Shown here: positions 6,438-13,859 of the stretch, one piece after another | Position numbering within the stretch: the first letter of the stretch is position 1 | How the letters are laid out: each line of letters opens with the position of its first letter | DNA from: Lachnospiraceae bacterium UBA6452 | GTDB taxonomy: Bacteria > Bacillota > Clostridia > Lachnospirales > Lachnospiraceae | Assembly (NCBI GenBank): GCA_002441865.1 | Contig: DJNY01000153.1 | Coordinates: 1 to 14,330, forward strand | Reading direction: 5' to 3' | DNA length: 14,330 nucleotides | Notes under the pieces: generated by a model | The model's input: only the letters and a program-made list of their open reading frames with translations | Told to the model about the DNA's origin: nothing | The model's database searches: none | Position numbers and translations under genes: made by a program

Positions 6438-7924
6438 TGGAGAACTTCCGTCTTTCCCGGTGCAAATGCTGTAAATTCCACGATCTCGGACAGCAGCGGA
6501 TCATATACGAAGAAGTTGATGCCTTCCTGATCCAGACAGTAATCATCACCTTCCATCAAAAAAGAAGCATGCAGTCCGTCCTCTTGCAGACTGCTTTGCA
6601 GTGTAAAGCTGTGCGGTAGATCCGCAAATTCTTTTTCAGTCGCTTTTGCCGCTGTGTTTGTGATCAGACAGCCCGCTTCATATGGCAGCTCATAGTTTTC
6701 CGCCTGTTCTGTCTGCGTCTGGAACTGCAGAACCGGCTCCTTTCCATTCCGGAGAAGTGCCAGATAGCACCAGCTTCCGTCCATTGCATAGTCCGGATGC
6801 AGGCCGAGCATGGACAGACAGTCCTTCTGCTCCTGTGAAATAAGCGTTTCATCAGTACTTTTAATTGCCACCATTGTCACATAATCCTGCCGGGACAGAA
6901 GATCCGTATAAGCCTTCATATCATCTGTGCTGATCAGCTCACATTTGGCTTTCTTCCGGTAAAAGTAAGCACTGTCCTCTGCCCAGTCTGCAAAGGCTGC
7001 ATCCTTTCGTTTATCCGTGATCTCATAATGTGCTGCCAGATAATCGCCGATATATTTTGTCACCTTTTCTGCCTGCAGCACATTGATATGGGCTTCTCCG
7101 TCAAACACCGTGTTCATATTGACAAACGGAATCTCCTTCTCATTGGCATAATCTGCAACACTGTTGTACAGCTTCTGCCTGTCCGCATTTCCGTTCGGTG
7201 TTTTTATGAGGATCAGATCGACACCTTCCTCCTTTGTCAGCTCCACGATCTTATCAAGCCAGAGTCTTGCCCTGTCCGGAATAGGCTCCCGTTCCGTCTG
7301 CAAGACAACGTCCGGTGCAGCATCTCCATACGCATGTCTTACGGTAAATGGGGAATATCCCCTGTATACATTTCTCTTATGATAAAAGCTGCTCTCTATC
7401 TTTGCTTCATCGAGTGTATTCCATGTATCATGGTATTTTGTCAACGTCAGGAAAAAGGAATATTGCAGGTCCTTTGGTACGCCATTCCGGATCGCCTGCA
7501 CCTTATTCATGCTCCATGGCAGATCATCAATATTGATATGATTGACGCCCTCTTCTTCATAATCCGCACCATATACCGTAAAAACATCCAGCACGATCGC
7601 CTTCGGCTTCTGATGTTTCAATGCCTCTTTGATATAATAATAGGAGATCCAGAGGGGCTGCTCATTGGCACAGAAGTCATAAGAAGTCATGCCATATTCC
7701 GAGAATAATACCGCCGGTGCAATATCCGCATAAAGCTGGCTGCTTCCCACAAATACAAAATCCAGTGTATTCTCTTTTTCTTCATAAAAGCCTTTTACCT
7801 TGGCAGAGGCATCGTATTCCTGCACAATACGTTTATCCTTCAGCACCTCCGATGCGACCAGAAACAGCAGGATAAAAAACACAAAAAACAGGGAAAACCG
7901 GATTGCTATCGTCTTCTTTTTCAT
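6434..7924 (-). CDS. SGNH/DHHW-like membrane-anchored protein, partner of MBOAT acyltransferase
   Basis: A 496-residue protein with one N-terminal membrane segment (about 9-25) and an extracytoplasmic body. The SGNH-like domain runs from about 52 to 298: the nucleophile block VFVGSSQ (Ser62), NEQP at 87-90, a strand KAIVLDVF, and a late FDGEAHIN with Asp275 and His279, matching the DxxH arrangement of AlgX/AlgJ/DltD-like proteins. Known members move or hydrolyse O-acetyl groups on envelope polysaccharides together with an MBOAT protein. The MBOAT gene is immediately upstream with a 2-base gap, and GGAGG lies 9 bases before the ATG. About 190 residues follow the catalytic histidine. I think residues 336-487 resemble the ILEI/FAM3 fold (see findings). 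The polymer substrate cannot be read from the sequence. Confidence 0.82.
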   Translation of the reverse strand: MKKKTIAIRFSLFFVFFILLFLVASEVLKDKRIVQEYDASAKVKGFYEEKENTLDFVFVGSSQLYADIAPAVLFSEYGMTSYDFCANEQPLWISYYYIKEALKHQKPKAIVLDVFTVYGADYEEEGVNHINIDDLPWSMNKVQAIRNGVPKDLQYSFFLTLTKYHDTWNTLDEAKIESSFYHKRNVYRGYSPFTVRHAYGDAAPDVVLQTEREPIPDRARLWLDKIVELTKEEGVDLILIKTPNGNADRQKLYNSVADYANEKEIPFVNMNTVFDGEAHINVLQAEKVTKYIGDYLAAHYEITDKRKDAAFADWAEDSAYFYRKKAKCELISTDDMKAYTDLLSRQDYVTMVAIKSTDETLISQEQKDCLSMLGLHPDYAMDGSWCYLALLRNGKEPVLQFQTQTEQAENYELPYEAGCLITNTAAKATEKEFADLPHSFTLQSSLQEDGLHASFLMEGDDYCLDQEGINFFVYDPLLSEIVEFTAFAPGKTEVLH

Positions 7925-7926
7925 GT

Positions 7927-9426
7927 CTAAAATCCTCCGTAAATAAACTGGACCGCATCATAGCCCGGCCCGTAAATGCCAAAGATCAGAACCGCAAACA
8001 GTGCAAGATACACCACTGCATAGCGGAATACGATTCCCTGCTTTGCCAGCCAGCCTCTGATATCCGTCTCCGTCTGCATGATACTGACCAGCAGCAAAAC
8101 AACTATGGCAAAGAACAGGATCCAGACATTTTTTGCATCCAGTCCAAGCAGATAAACAGACTGGTTAAAGAGCACCCATGGATTAAATACAGCCATCTGC
8201 CGGATCATCTGCAGCGCCTGCGTCACAGAATCCGCACGGAAAAAGATCCAGGCAAGCATGACAAGGAAAAAGGTAAAGATCTGTTTCATAAGCCGGTGCG
8301 AAAAACTGCTCCGGTCTGTTTTTGTGACTGCGACAAGCCGGTCACGTACCGGCATCAGAAGACTTCCCACCACCTGATACAGCCCATGCAGGAGTCCCCA
8401 GACAAGGTAAGTCAGTCCCATTCCATGCCAAAGCCCGCTGACCAGAAAGGTCAACAGAATGTTGATATACTTTCTAAACTTTCCTTTCCTGTTTCCGCCA
8501 AGCGGGATATACACATAGTCCCGCAGCCAGCTGCTCAGGGAAATATGCCAGCGGTGCCAGAAATCCTGAATGGAAGTTGCAAAGTACGGATGATCAAAAT
8601 TTTGGGCAAGTGTGATCCCCAGCATCTCGGATGCTCCTCTGGCGATACAGACACAGCCGTTAAAGTCCGCATAAAGCTGCATACTGTACAACACACCTGC
8701 AAGCAGCATATACACACCGGCATATGACTGATATTCCCCAAACAGCCTGTCTACAATGACGGCTGCACGGTCTGCGATGACAAGCTTCTGGAAATAGCCC
8801 CAGATCATCAGTTCAAATCCGCCGACAAAGGTTTCATAGGAAAAAGTGTGTTCACTGCAAAGCTGCTTCTTAAGCTGATCAAATCTCGCGATCGGTCCCT
8901 GCAGGATCTGCGGGAAATACATAACGAACAGCATATACTGCAGGAAGTTCTTTTCGGCCGGATATTTTCCAAGATAAACATCCACAACATAGGCAATGAT
9001 CTGCAGCGTATAAAAAGAAATCCCCATCGGCAGAAGAAAAGCAAGTCTGCCCAGATGCAGCCTGGATACCAGAAAGCTTCCTGAAGAAGCAAATTTCAAC
9101 AGCAATAATAAACCGGCATTACTGCCAACCAGTGATGCAAGCACCACCTTCTTGCGTACACTTACAGCTATTTCTGTTTTTTTGCTCGAATCAGCTTCTT
9201 CATTTTCTGTCTGTTCCTGCAGGCACAACCTCTCCAGCCATCCGGCTGCCAAAAAGCTGCTGACAATACTGCATAAAATAAAAATACTCAGTTTCACGGA
9301 CGCGCACAGATAAAAGAATATGCTACAAAGGAGCAGCCATATCCACTGCCCCTTTTTAGGTATTCTATAATATACTGTCACACAGATCGTGAAAAAGAGT
9401 AAAAATGCTCCTGTTATAAAATCCAT
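7927..9426 (-). CDS. MBOAT-family membrane O-acyltransferase (AlgI/DltB-like)
   Basis: Polytopic membrane protein of 499 residues that should transfer acyl groups, most likely acetyl, across the membrane to an envelope polymer. Family blocks visible: [56 protein letters not shown] (about 288-307) and SGLWHG with the expected catalytic His334; the invariant histidine of DltB and AlgI falls at a similar position. The start is the ATG at 9426: AAGGA precedes it by 8 bases and [20 protein letters not shown] matches the usual first membrane helix. A longer in-frame reading to 9507 only covers coding sequence of icd. It overlaps the 3' end of icd by 62 bases and is followed 2 bases later by its SGNH partner. 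Alginate synthesis itself is not implied. Confidence 0.92.
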   Translation of the reverse strand: MDFITGAFLLFFTICVTVYYRIPKKGQWIWLLLCSIFFYLCASVKLSIFILCSIVSSFLAAGWLERLCLQEQTENEEADSSKKTEIAVSVRKKVVLASLVGSNAGLLLLLKFASSGSFLVSRLHLGRLAFLLPMGISFYTLQIIAYVVDVYLGKYPAEKNFLQYMLFVMYFPQILQGPIARFDQLKKQLCSEHTFSYETFVGGFELMIWGYFQKLVIADRAAVIVDRLFGEYQSYAGVYMLLAGVLYSMQLYADFNGCVCIARGASEMLGITLAQNFDHPYFATSIQDFWHRWHISLSSWLRDYVYIPLGGNRKGKFRKYINILLTFLVSGLWHGMGLTYLVWGLLHGLYQVVGSLLMPVRDRLVAVTKTDRSSFSHRLMKQIFTFFLVMLAWIFFRADSVTQALQMIRQMAVFNPWVLFNQSVYLLGLDAKNVWILFFAIVVLLLVSIMQTETDIRGWLAKQGIVFRYAVVYLALFAVLIFGIYGPGYDAVQFIYGGF

Positions 9427-10648
9427 CGCCTGTATCCTTATAATATAATGCCTCAAATGTTTTTCTGATTTCCTGAATAAATTCCAAACTGTTGCAGACC
9501 TGTACATTGGTAAGGCTTGTGATCAGTGCCAGATCCTTTGTCATGCGGCCGCTTTCGATGGTCTGGATCGTTGCTCTTTCCAGCTTATCCGCAAACGCCA
9601 TAAGCTCCTGATTGCCATCCAGCTCCCCACGTTTTCTCAGTGCACCTGTCCATGCGAAGATCGTGGCAACAGAGTTTGTGGAAGTCTCTTCTCCCTTTAA
9701 ATGCTTGTAATAATGTCTCTGCACGGTTCCGTGTGCTGCTTCATACTCATAAACACCGCTTGGTGATACCAGAACGGAAGTCATCATGGCAAGGGAACCA
9801 AATGCGGAAGAAACCATATCTGACATCACGTCGCCATCATAGTTCTTGCATGCCCAGATAAAACCGCCCTCTGCCTTCATGACACGGGCTACCGCATCAT
9901 CGATCAGTGTATAGAAGTAGGTAATGCCTGCCTGTTCAAATTTTTCTTTGTATTCTTTGTCATAAATATCCTGGAAGATATCTTTAAAGGTATGATCGTA
10001 CTTTTTGGAGATCGTATCCTTTGTGGCAAACCAGAGATCCTGCTTTGTGGAAAGCGCATAATTAAAGCATGCTTTTGCAAAGCTTGTGATTGATTTATCT
10101 GTATTATGTATTCCCTGTATCACACCAGGTCCTTCAAAATTGTGGATCAGCTCTACCTGCTTTGTGCCATCCTCTGCCGTAAACACAAGCTCAGCTTTTC
10201 CTGCGCCCGGTACTTTGATCTCAGCGTTTTTATAGACATCGCCGTAAGCATGTCTTGCCAGTGTGATCGGCTTTTCCCAGTTTCTGACGCAAGGCTCGAT
10301 ACCTTTTACAACGATCGGCGTACGGAAAACAGTACCATCAAGTGCCGCACGGATCGTTCCGTTCGGACTCTTCCACATTTCCTTCAGATTGTATTCTGTC
10401 ATACGGGCAGCATTTGGTGTGATCGTTGCACATTTAACAGCAACGCCGTATTTCTTTGTGGCAAGTGCGGAATCCATCGTTACCTTATCATCTGTTTCAT
10501 TACGGTGTTCCAGACCAAGATCATAATACTCCGTTTTCAGATCAATATAAGGAAGCAGTAATTCATCCTTGATCATCTTCCAGAGAATTCTTGTCATTTC
10601 ATCTCCGTCCATTTCCACGAGCGGTGTTGTCATCTGAATTTTACTCAT
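9365..10648 (-). CDS. icd: NADP-dependent isocitrate dehydrogenase
   Basis: Oxidatively decarboxylates isocitrate to 2-oxoglutarate. The 427-residue protein belongs to the dimeric, eukaryote-like subfamily. Visible motifs: [15 protein letters not shown] (72-86), the substrate loop SPNGTIR (94-100), metal-binding [10 protein letters not shown] (269-278) and [10 protein letters not shown] (304-313), where Arg/His after Val-Gln fit NADP rather than NAD. The start is the ATG at 10648, because [21 protein letters not shown] is the family N-terminus; it overlaps the gntR stop by 8 bases (ATGAGTAA) with GGAG 9 bases upstream. Family members normally end near residue 400. Here the frame continues about 25 residues ([12 protein letters not shown]...) and its last 20 codons overlap the MBOAT gene, so this tail is probably not part of the ancestral enzyme. 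Confidence 0.95.
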   Translation of the reverse strand: MSKIQMTTPLVEMDGDEMTRILWKMIKDELLLPYIDLKTEYYDLGLEHRNETDDKVTMDSALATKKYGVAVKCATITPNAARMTEYNLKEMWKSPNGTIRAALDGTVFRTPIVVKGIEPCVRNWEKPITLARHAYGDVYKNAEIKVPGAGKAELVFTAEDGTKQVELIHNFEGPGVIQGIHNTDKSITSFAKACFNYALSTKQDLWFATKDTISKKYDHTFKDIFQDIYDKEYKEKFEQAGITYFYTLIDDAVARVMKAEGGFIWACKNYDGDVMSDMVSSAFGSLAMMTSVLVSPSGVYEYEAAHGTVQRHYYKHLKGEETSTNSVATIFAWTGALRKRGELDGNQELMAFADKLERATIQTIESGRMTKDLALITSLTNVQVCNSLEFIQEIRKTFEALYYKDTGDGFYNRSIFTLFHDLCDSIL

Positions 10649-11372
10649 GTTCCTGTTCTCCTTTTTCCTCGTTATTTTCCTCATTATTTTCATCAAAAAT
10701 ATCAATAAGACCGTTCTTTACCATATTATCATAAGCATTGATCATGTGTAAATTGGCAAGTCTTTCTGCTTTATCCGCATCATGTGCCTTGATCGCCTCC
10801 ATGATTTCACGATGTTCCTTGTTGGAAGCACGTCCTCTCTTTTCACTTGCCAGCGTCATGCGGCGGATCCTGTATACATACTGGTGAAAATCACGGAGCA
10901 GATGCTCCAGCATTTTGCTGTCACAGGATTCATATAAGATCTCATGGAACCGGTTGTCCAGTTCCGCCATCTGGTCGGAATGTCCTTTGTTTTCATGGAA
11001 CTCGGAAAGATATACATTCTCTTCCATTTCATTCAGCTGCTCCGGTGTGATATTTTCCGTCGCCCATCTGGCACATAAGCCCTCTAACAGAGAACGGATC
11101 ATATAAATATCATGTACGTCCTTTCTGGTGATCCCCGTTACATAAGTCCCTTTATTGGGGATCATTTTTAAAAGTCCTTCGAGTTCTAGCTGCCTGAACG
11201 CTTCTCTGACGGGGGTTCTCGATACACCAAGCTCTGCACCGATCGTTGCCTCTCTGAGTTCTTCATTCTGCTTGTACTTTCCGTTTAAAATATCTTCTCT
11301 GATCTTGTGGAATACTCTTCCGCGCAGGGAATACTTATCGGATACTTCCTGCTGCAAATTGTAATCAGACAT
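10641..11372 (-). CDS. GntR-family regulator, FCD subfamily
   Basis: A 243-residue regulator. The winged helix-turn-helix is at about 15-82 ([31 protein letters not shown], then the wing [10 protein letters not shown]). The FCD ligand domain covers about 88-215 with the expected metal-site residues Asp139 and His143 ([10 protein letters not shown]), His187 (KEHREIM) and His209 (ANLHMINAY). FCD proteins commonly sense organic acids; citrate or a related acid would fit this operon, but that is inference. The C-terminal tail (about 226-243) is a low-complexity run of Asn and Glu. AGGAGG lies 5 bases before the ATG; the gap to the upstream synthase is 9 bases, and icd overlaps the stop codon. A 22-bp palindrome of FCD type lies on the operon promoter and is the likely target. 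Confidence 0.93.
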   Translation of the reverse strand: MSDYNLQQEVSDKYSLRGRVFHKIREDILNGKYKQNEELREATIGAELGVSRTPVREAFRQLELEGLLKMIPNKGTYVTGITRKDVHDIYMIRSLLEGLCARWATENITPEQLNEMEENVYLSEFHENKGHSDQMAELDNRFHEILYESCDSKMLEHLLRDFHQYVYRIRRMTLASEKRGRASNKEHREIMEAIKAHDADKAERLANLHMINAYDNMVKNGLIDIFDENNEENNEEKGEQEHE

Positions 11373-11381
11373 AACTGCCTC

Positions 11382-12806
11382 CTACTTGCTGAAAACTGCG
11401 TCATAATCGATATGCAGTACAACGCATACTTTCTTAATTTCTCTGATCAGTTCTTCGTCTGTCAGAACTGTCACACGACCATTCTCATATTCATCATCAA
11501 CCCACTTTTTCAGTTCATGGATCAGAATATCACTCTTCTTAAACTGCTTCTCCGGCGGAAGCTTATAGTAAGAATTGATCCAGTGTGCAATACCGGCAAG
11601 ACCTGATGTATTGGACACCGCACAGAGAACCGGTCTGTTCAAAAACTTCTCTGTATCAAATATATTATAAATTTCTTCGTTTTTCAACAGTCCGTCCGCA
11701 TGAATACCTGCTCTTGTGACATTGAAATTCTTGCCTACAAACGGTGTTCTCGGCGGAATATGATAACCGATCTCTTTTTCATAGTATTCTGCCAGCTCCG
11801 TGATCACGGTCGTATCCATGCCATTTAAGCTGCCGCGAAGCTGTGCATATTCAAATACCATTGCTTCAAGCGGTGTATTGCCGGTTCTTTCTCCAATACC
11901 GAAAAGCGAAGTATTGACGCCGGAACAGCCATACAGCCACGCAGTTGTGGAATTGACAACTGCTTTGTAAAAATCATTATGTCCATGCCATTCGATCAGG
12001 GAATGCGGAACACCTGCATGTGTATGGATCGCATAAATGATACCCTGCACACTTCGCGGAATAACGGCGCCGGAATAATTCACACCGTATCCCATTGTAT
12101 CACAGGCTCTGACTTTGATCGGGATCTTATATTCTTCCATGAGCTTCATCAGCTCCAGGCAGAACGGAACAACATATCCGTAAATATCCGCTCTGGTAAT
12201 ATCCTCCAGATGGCAGCGCACACTGATGCCTTCTTCCAGACAGTCACGTATGACACTCAGATAGTGTTCCATCGCCTGCTTTCTTGTCATTTTTAATTTC
12301 AGGAAAATATGATAATCGGAGCAGCTGACCAAAATACCGGTCTCCTTCATACCAATTTCCTTTACCAGCTTGAAATCTTCCTTGCTGGCACGGATCCAGC
12401 TTGTCACCTCCGGAAACTGATATCCTCTTTCCATGCATTTATATACTGCATCTCTGTCCTTTTTGCTGTATAAAAAGAACTCACTGGCACGGATCATACC
12501 GTTTGGTCCGCCAAGTCTGTGCAGATAATCATAAATTGTCACGATCTGTTCTGTCGTATAAGGCGCCCTTGACTGCTGTCCGTCACGGAATGTCGTATCT
12601 GTGATCCAGATATCACGCGGCATATTATGCGGTACAATACGATCATTAAACGGGATCTTCGGGATATCGGAGTAGGGGAACATATTACGGAATACGTTCG
12701 GCTTTTCGACATCATCAAGGATATACATATGTTCCTCGATTTCCAGCAGATTCTTCTTTGGGTTCATGGTCACGGGTCTGTTTTCAAAGGTTTTTTCTTC
12801 GTTCAT
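11382..12806 (-). CDS. Probable Re-citrate synthase (isopropylmalate/homocitrate synthase family)
   Basis: A 474-residue enzyme of the HMGL-like TIM-barrel family that condenses acetyl-CoA with a 2-oxoacid. Visible motifs: DTTFRDGQQSR (70-80), metal-binding CHLED (198-202) and EWHGHNDFYKAVVNS (272-286, HxH at 274 and 276), plus GIGERTGNTPLEAM and the late RAGIHADGLLKNEEIY. The long N-terminal extension (about 60 residues) and the lack of a LeuA-type allosteric domain argue against plain LeuA. In clostridia such as Clostridium kluyveri the Re-face citrate synthase belongs to this family, and the neighbour icd makes that the best reading; homocitrate synthase is the main alternative. Start: AGGAGG lies 8 bases before the ATG. 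It is the first gene of the citrate operon, 9 bases before gntR. Aconitase is not in the window. Confidence 0.78.
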   Translation of the reverse strand: MNEEKTFENRPVTMNPKKNLLEIEEHMYILDDVEKPNVFRNMFPYSDIPKIPFNDRIVPHNMPRDIWITDTTFRDGQQSRAPYTTEQIVTIYDYLHRLGGPNGMIRASEFFLYSKKDRDAVYKCMERGYQFPEVTSWIRASKEDFKLVKEIGMKETGILVSCSDYHIFLKLKMTRKQAMEHYLSVIRDCLEEGISVRCHLEDITRADIYGYVVPFCLELMKLMEEYKIPIKVRACDTMGYGVNYSGAVIPRSVQGIIYAIHTHAGVPHSLIEWHGHNDFYKAVVNSTTAWLYGCSGVNTSLFGIGERTGNTPLEAMVFEYAQLRGSLNGMDTTVITELAEYYEKEIGYHIPPRTPFVGKNFNVTRAGIHADGLLKNEEIYNIFDTEKFLNRPVLCAVSNTSGLAGIAHWINSYYKLPPEKQFKKSDILIHELKKWVDDEYENGRVTVLTDEELIREIKKVCVVLHIDYDAVFSK

Positions 12807-12850
12807 TCGTGCTGCCTCCTATTTTTCAGGCTGACTCCTCAGTCATGCGT

Positions 12851-12884
12851 GTATAATTGTATACAATCATACAGTGCATGTCAA
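12851..12884 (-). promoter_or_regulatory. Citrate operon promoter with overlapping GntR/FCD operator
   Basis: On the minus strand TTGACA (12879-12884), 17 bases, then TACAAT (12856-12861): a near-consensus sigma-A promoter beginning 3 bases after the protease stop codon. A perfect 12-bp palindrome ATTGTATACAAT lies at 12856-12867 and covers the -10. With its flanks it extends to 22 bp (12851-12872), with one mismatched pair in 11. The core TTGTATACAA fits the TNGTNNNACNA pattern of FCD-type GntR operators. The regulator encoded as the second gene of this operon is the obvious candidate ligand-responsive repressor. The leader also has a small hairpin (TGACT/AGTCA, 12832-12845) before the AGGAGG site. 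Confidence 0.78.
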
Positions 12885-12887
12885 GGT

Positions 12888-13772
12888 TTAGGACAGCATT
12901 TTTTCAACATCTACCATTCCGGCTCCCTGCATCAGATAGCTTTCCCCCAGATCTGTAGCCGACAGGATCAGTTTCCGTTTTAACTGCATTGCATTCAGAT
13001 ACGGATATTTTTCCCATGCAAGTGCCAAAAGTCCGCTGACGATCGGCGTTGCCATACTCGTACCGCTTCTTGCCACATATTTGCCGTATGCTGCCTGACA
13101 GGAAATGATCTGTGTGCCCGGAGCCACAATATCCGGTTTCTTCCACACATTCTCTCCCGGGCCCCGTCCGGAACAGTCCTGACAGCGCAATCCGCCGTTT
13201 TCCAGATCTCCGTCATGACAGCCAACGCAGATCACATACGGCGTATCTCCCAGTCTTGAAATTGTATTGTCCCCCGGTCCGAAATTTCCCGCTGCTGTCA
13301 CGATCAGGATATTGTTTTCATAGGCATAATGAAACAGATCATACAGTCTCTTTTGCTCTTCCCGTCTGGCAGTTTCAATACTGCTGACCGATATATTGAT
13401 GATATGGATGTTGCAGCCTGCTGCGATCGACAAAAGCCATTCCAGCCCCCGAAGAAGCGTTTTCAGACTTCCTTCTCCCTTTTTATCAAGTATTTTACCG
13501 ACATACAGATCACAATAAGGTGCCATGCCTTTATATTTTCCGTGCAGGACACGCCCGTTTCCCGCCAGAATACCGCAAACATGTGTGCCATGTCCTGTCT
13601 CATCATATGGTAATTGATATTTATTGGTAAAATCACGAAATGCCCTGATTTGATCTTTCAGATCTTCATGTGGAAAAATGCCGGAATCCAAGACTCCGAC
13701 ACCGATATGATAACCGGTCAGCTGTTCCTGTTCTGCCCGGCTGTAATGAATTTGTTTTCTGACCCTGTTCAC
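12888..13772 (-). CDS. S8 subtilisin-like serine protease, no signal peptide
   Basis: A compact serine protease of 294 residues. Catalytic residues are complete: Asp29 (VGVLDSG), His61 (GHGTHVCGI), oxyanion Asn163 (AAGNFG) and Ser239 (SGTSMATP). There is no signal peptide, no recognisable I9 prodomain and no C-terminal domain, so it looks cytoplasmic or non-classically released, like intracellular subtilases. I chose the GTG at 13772: GGGAG lies 7 bases before it and a promoter is placed to give a leader of about 20 bases. The ATG at 13802 (10 residues longer) has no ribosome binding site and lies in the loop of the upstream terminator; it cannot be excluded. No neighbour suggests a substrate. 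It has its own promoter, and the citrate operon promoter starts right after its stop codon. Confidence 0.88.
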   Translation of the reverse strand: MNRVRKQIHYSRAEQEQLTGYHIGVGVLDSGIFPHEDLKDQIRAFRDFTNKYQLPYDETGHGTHVCGILAGNGRVLHGKYKGMAPYCDLYVGKILDKKGEGSLKTLLRGLEWLLSIAAGCNIHIINISVSSIETARREEQKRLYDLFHYAYENNILIVTAAGNFGPGDNTISRLGDTPYVICVGCHDGDLENGGLRCQDCSGRGPGENVWKKPDIVAPGTQIISCQAAYGKYVARSGTSMATPIVSGLLALAWEKYPYLNAMQLKRKLILSATDLGESYLMQGAGMVDVEKMLS

Positions 13773-13819
13773 AAAAAAACTCCCGGCTTTTTCTTTTATC
13801 ATATGCCGGGAGTTTTTTT
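13773..13819 (-). terminator. Strong hairpin terminator after the surface-protein gene
   Basis: Perfect 15-bp inverted repeat: AAAAAAACTCCCGGC (13773-13787) and GCCGGGAGTTTTTTT (13805-13819) around a 17-base loop. Both ends carry a run of seven A or T, so it would terminate transcription on either strand. On the minus strand it lies 40 bases after the surface-protein stop codon. The distal arm, as read on the minus strand, contains GGGAG, which also serves as the ribosome binding site of the protease. Confidence 0.88.
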
Positions 13820-13826
13820 ATGTTAT
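13791..13826 (-). promoter_or_regulatory. Putative protease promoter nested in the terminator
   Basis: On the minus strand ATAACA (13821-13826, 4 of 6 matches to TTGACA) is followed after 17 bases by TATGAT (13798-13803, 5 of 6 matches to TATAAT). Transcription would start near 13791, after the first arm of the terminator hairpin, so the hairpin cannot form in this transcript. The resulting leader would be about 20 bases and contain GGGAG (13780-13784) 7 bases before the GTG start. Confidence 0.5.
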
Positions 13827-13859
13827 GGCGGCGGGAAAAATGCACGCATTTATGCTCTT

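Noticed and set aside
7903..8727. Plus-strand frame of 274 codons opposite the MBOAT gene
   Set aside because: Composition (His, Gln, Lys rich, no domain) is that of an antisense shadow of a membrane protein; the minus-strand MBOAT motifs are unambiguous.
9427..9507. Extended N-terminus of the MBOAT protein
   Set aside because: The extra 27 residues are encoded by icd sequence in another frame, are hydrophilic and unlike family N-termini; the ATG at 9426 has a ribosome binding site.
10649..10705. Extended N-terminus of isocitrate dehydrogenase
   Set aside because: The extra 19 residues (Met/Ile/Lys/Arg rich) come from the Asn/Glu-coding 3' end of gntR read in another frame; the family N-terminus starts at 10648.
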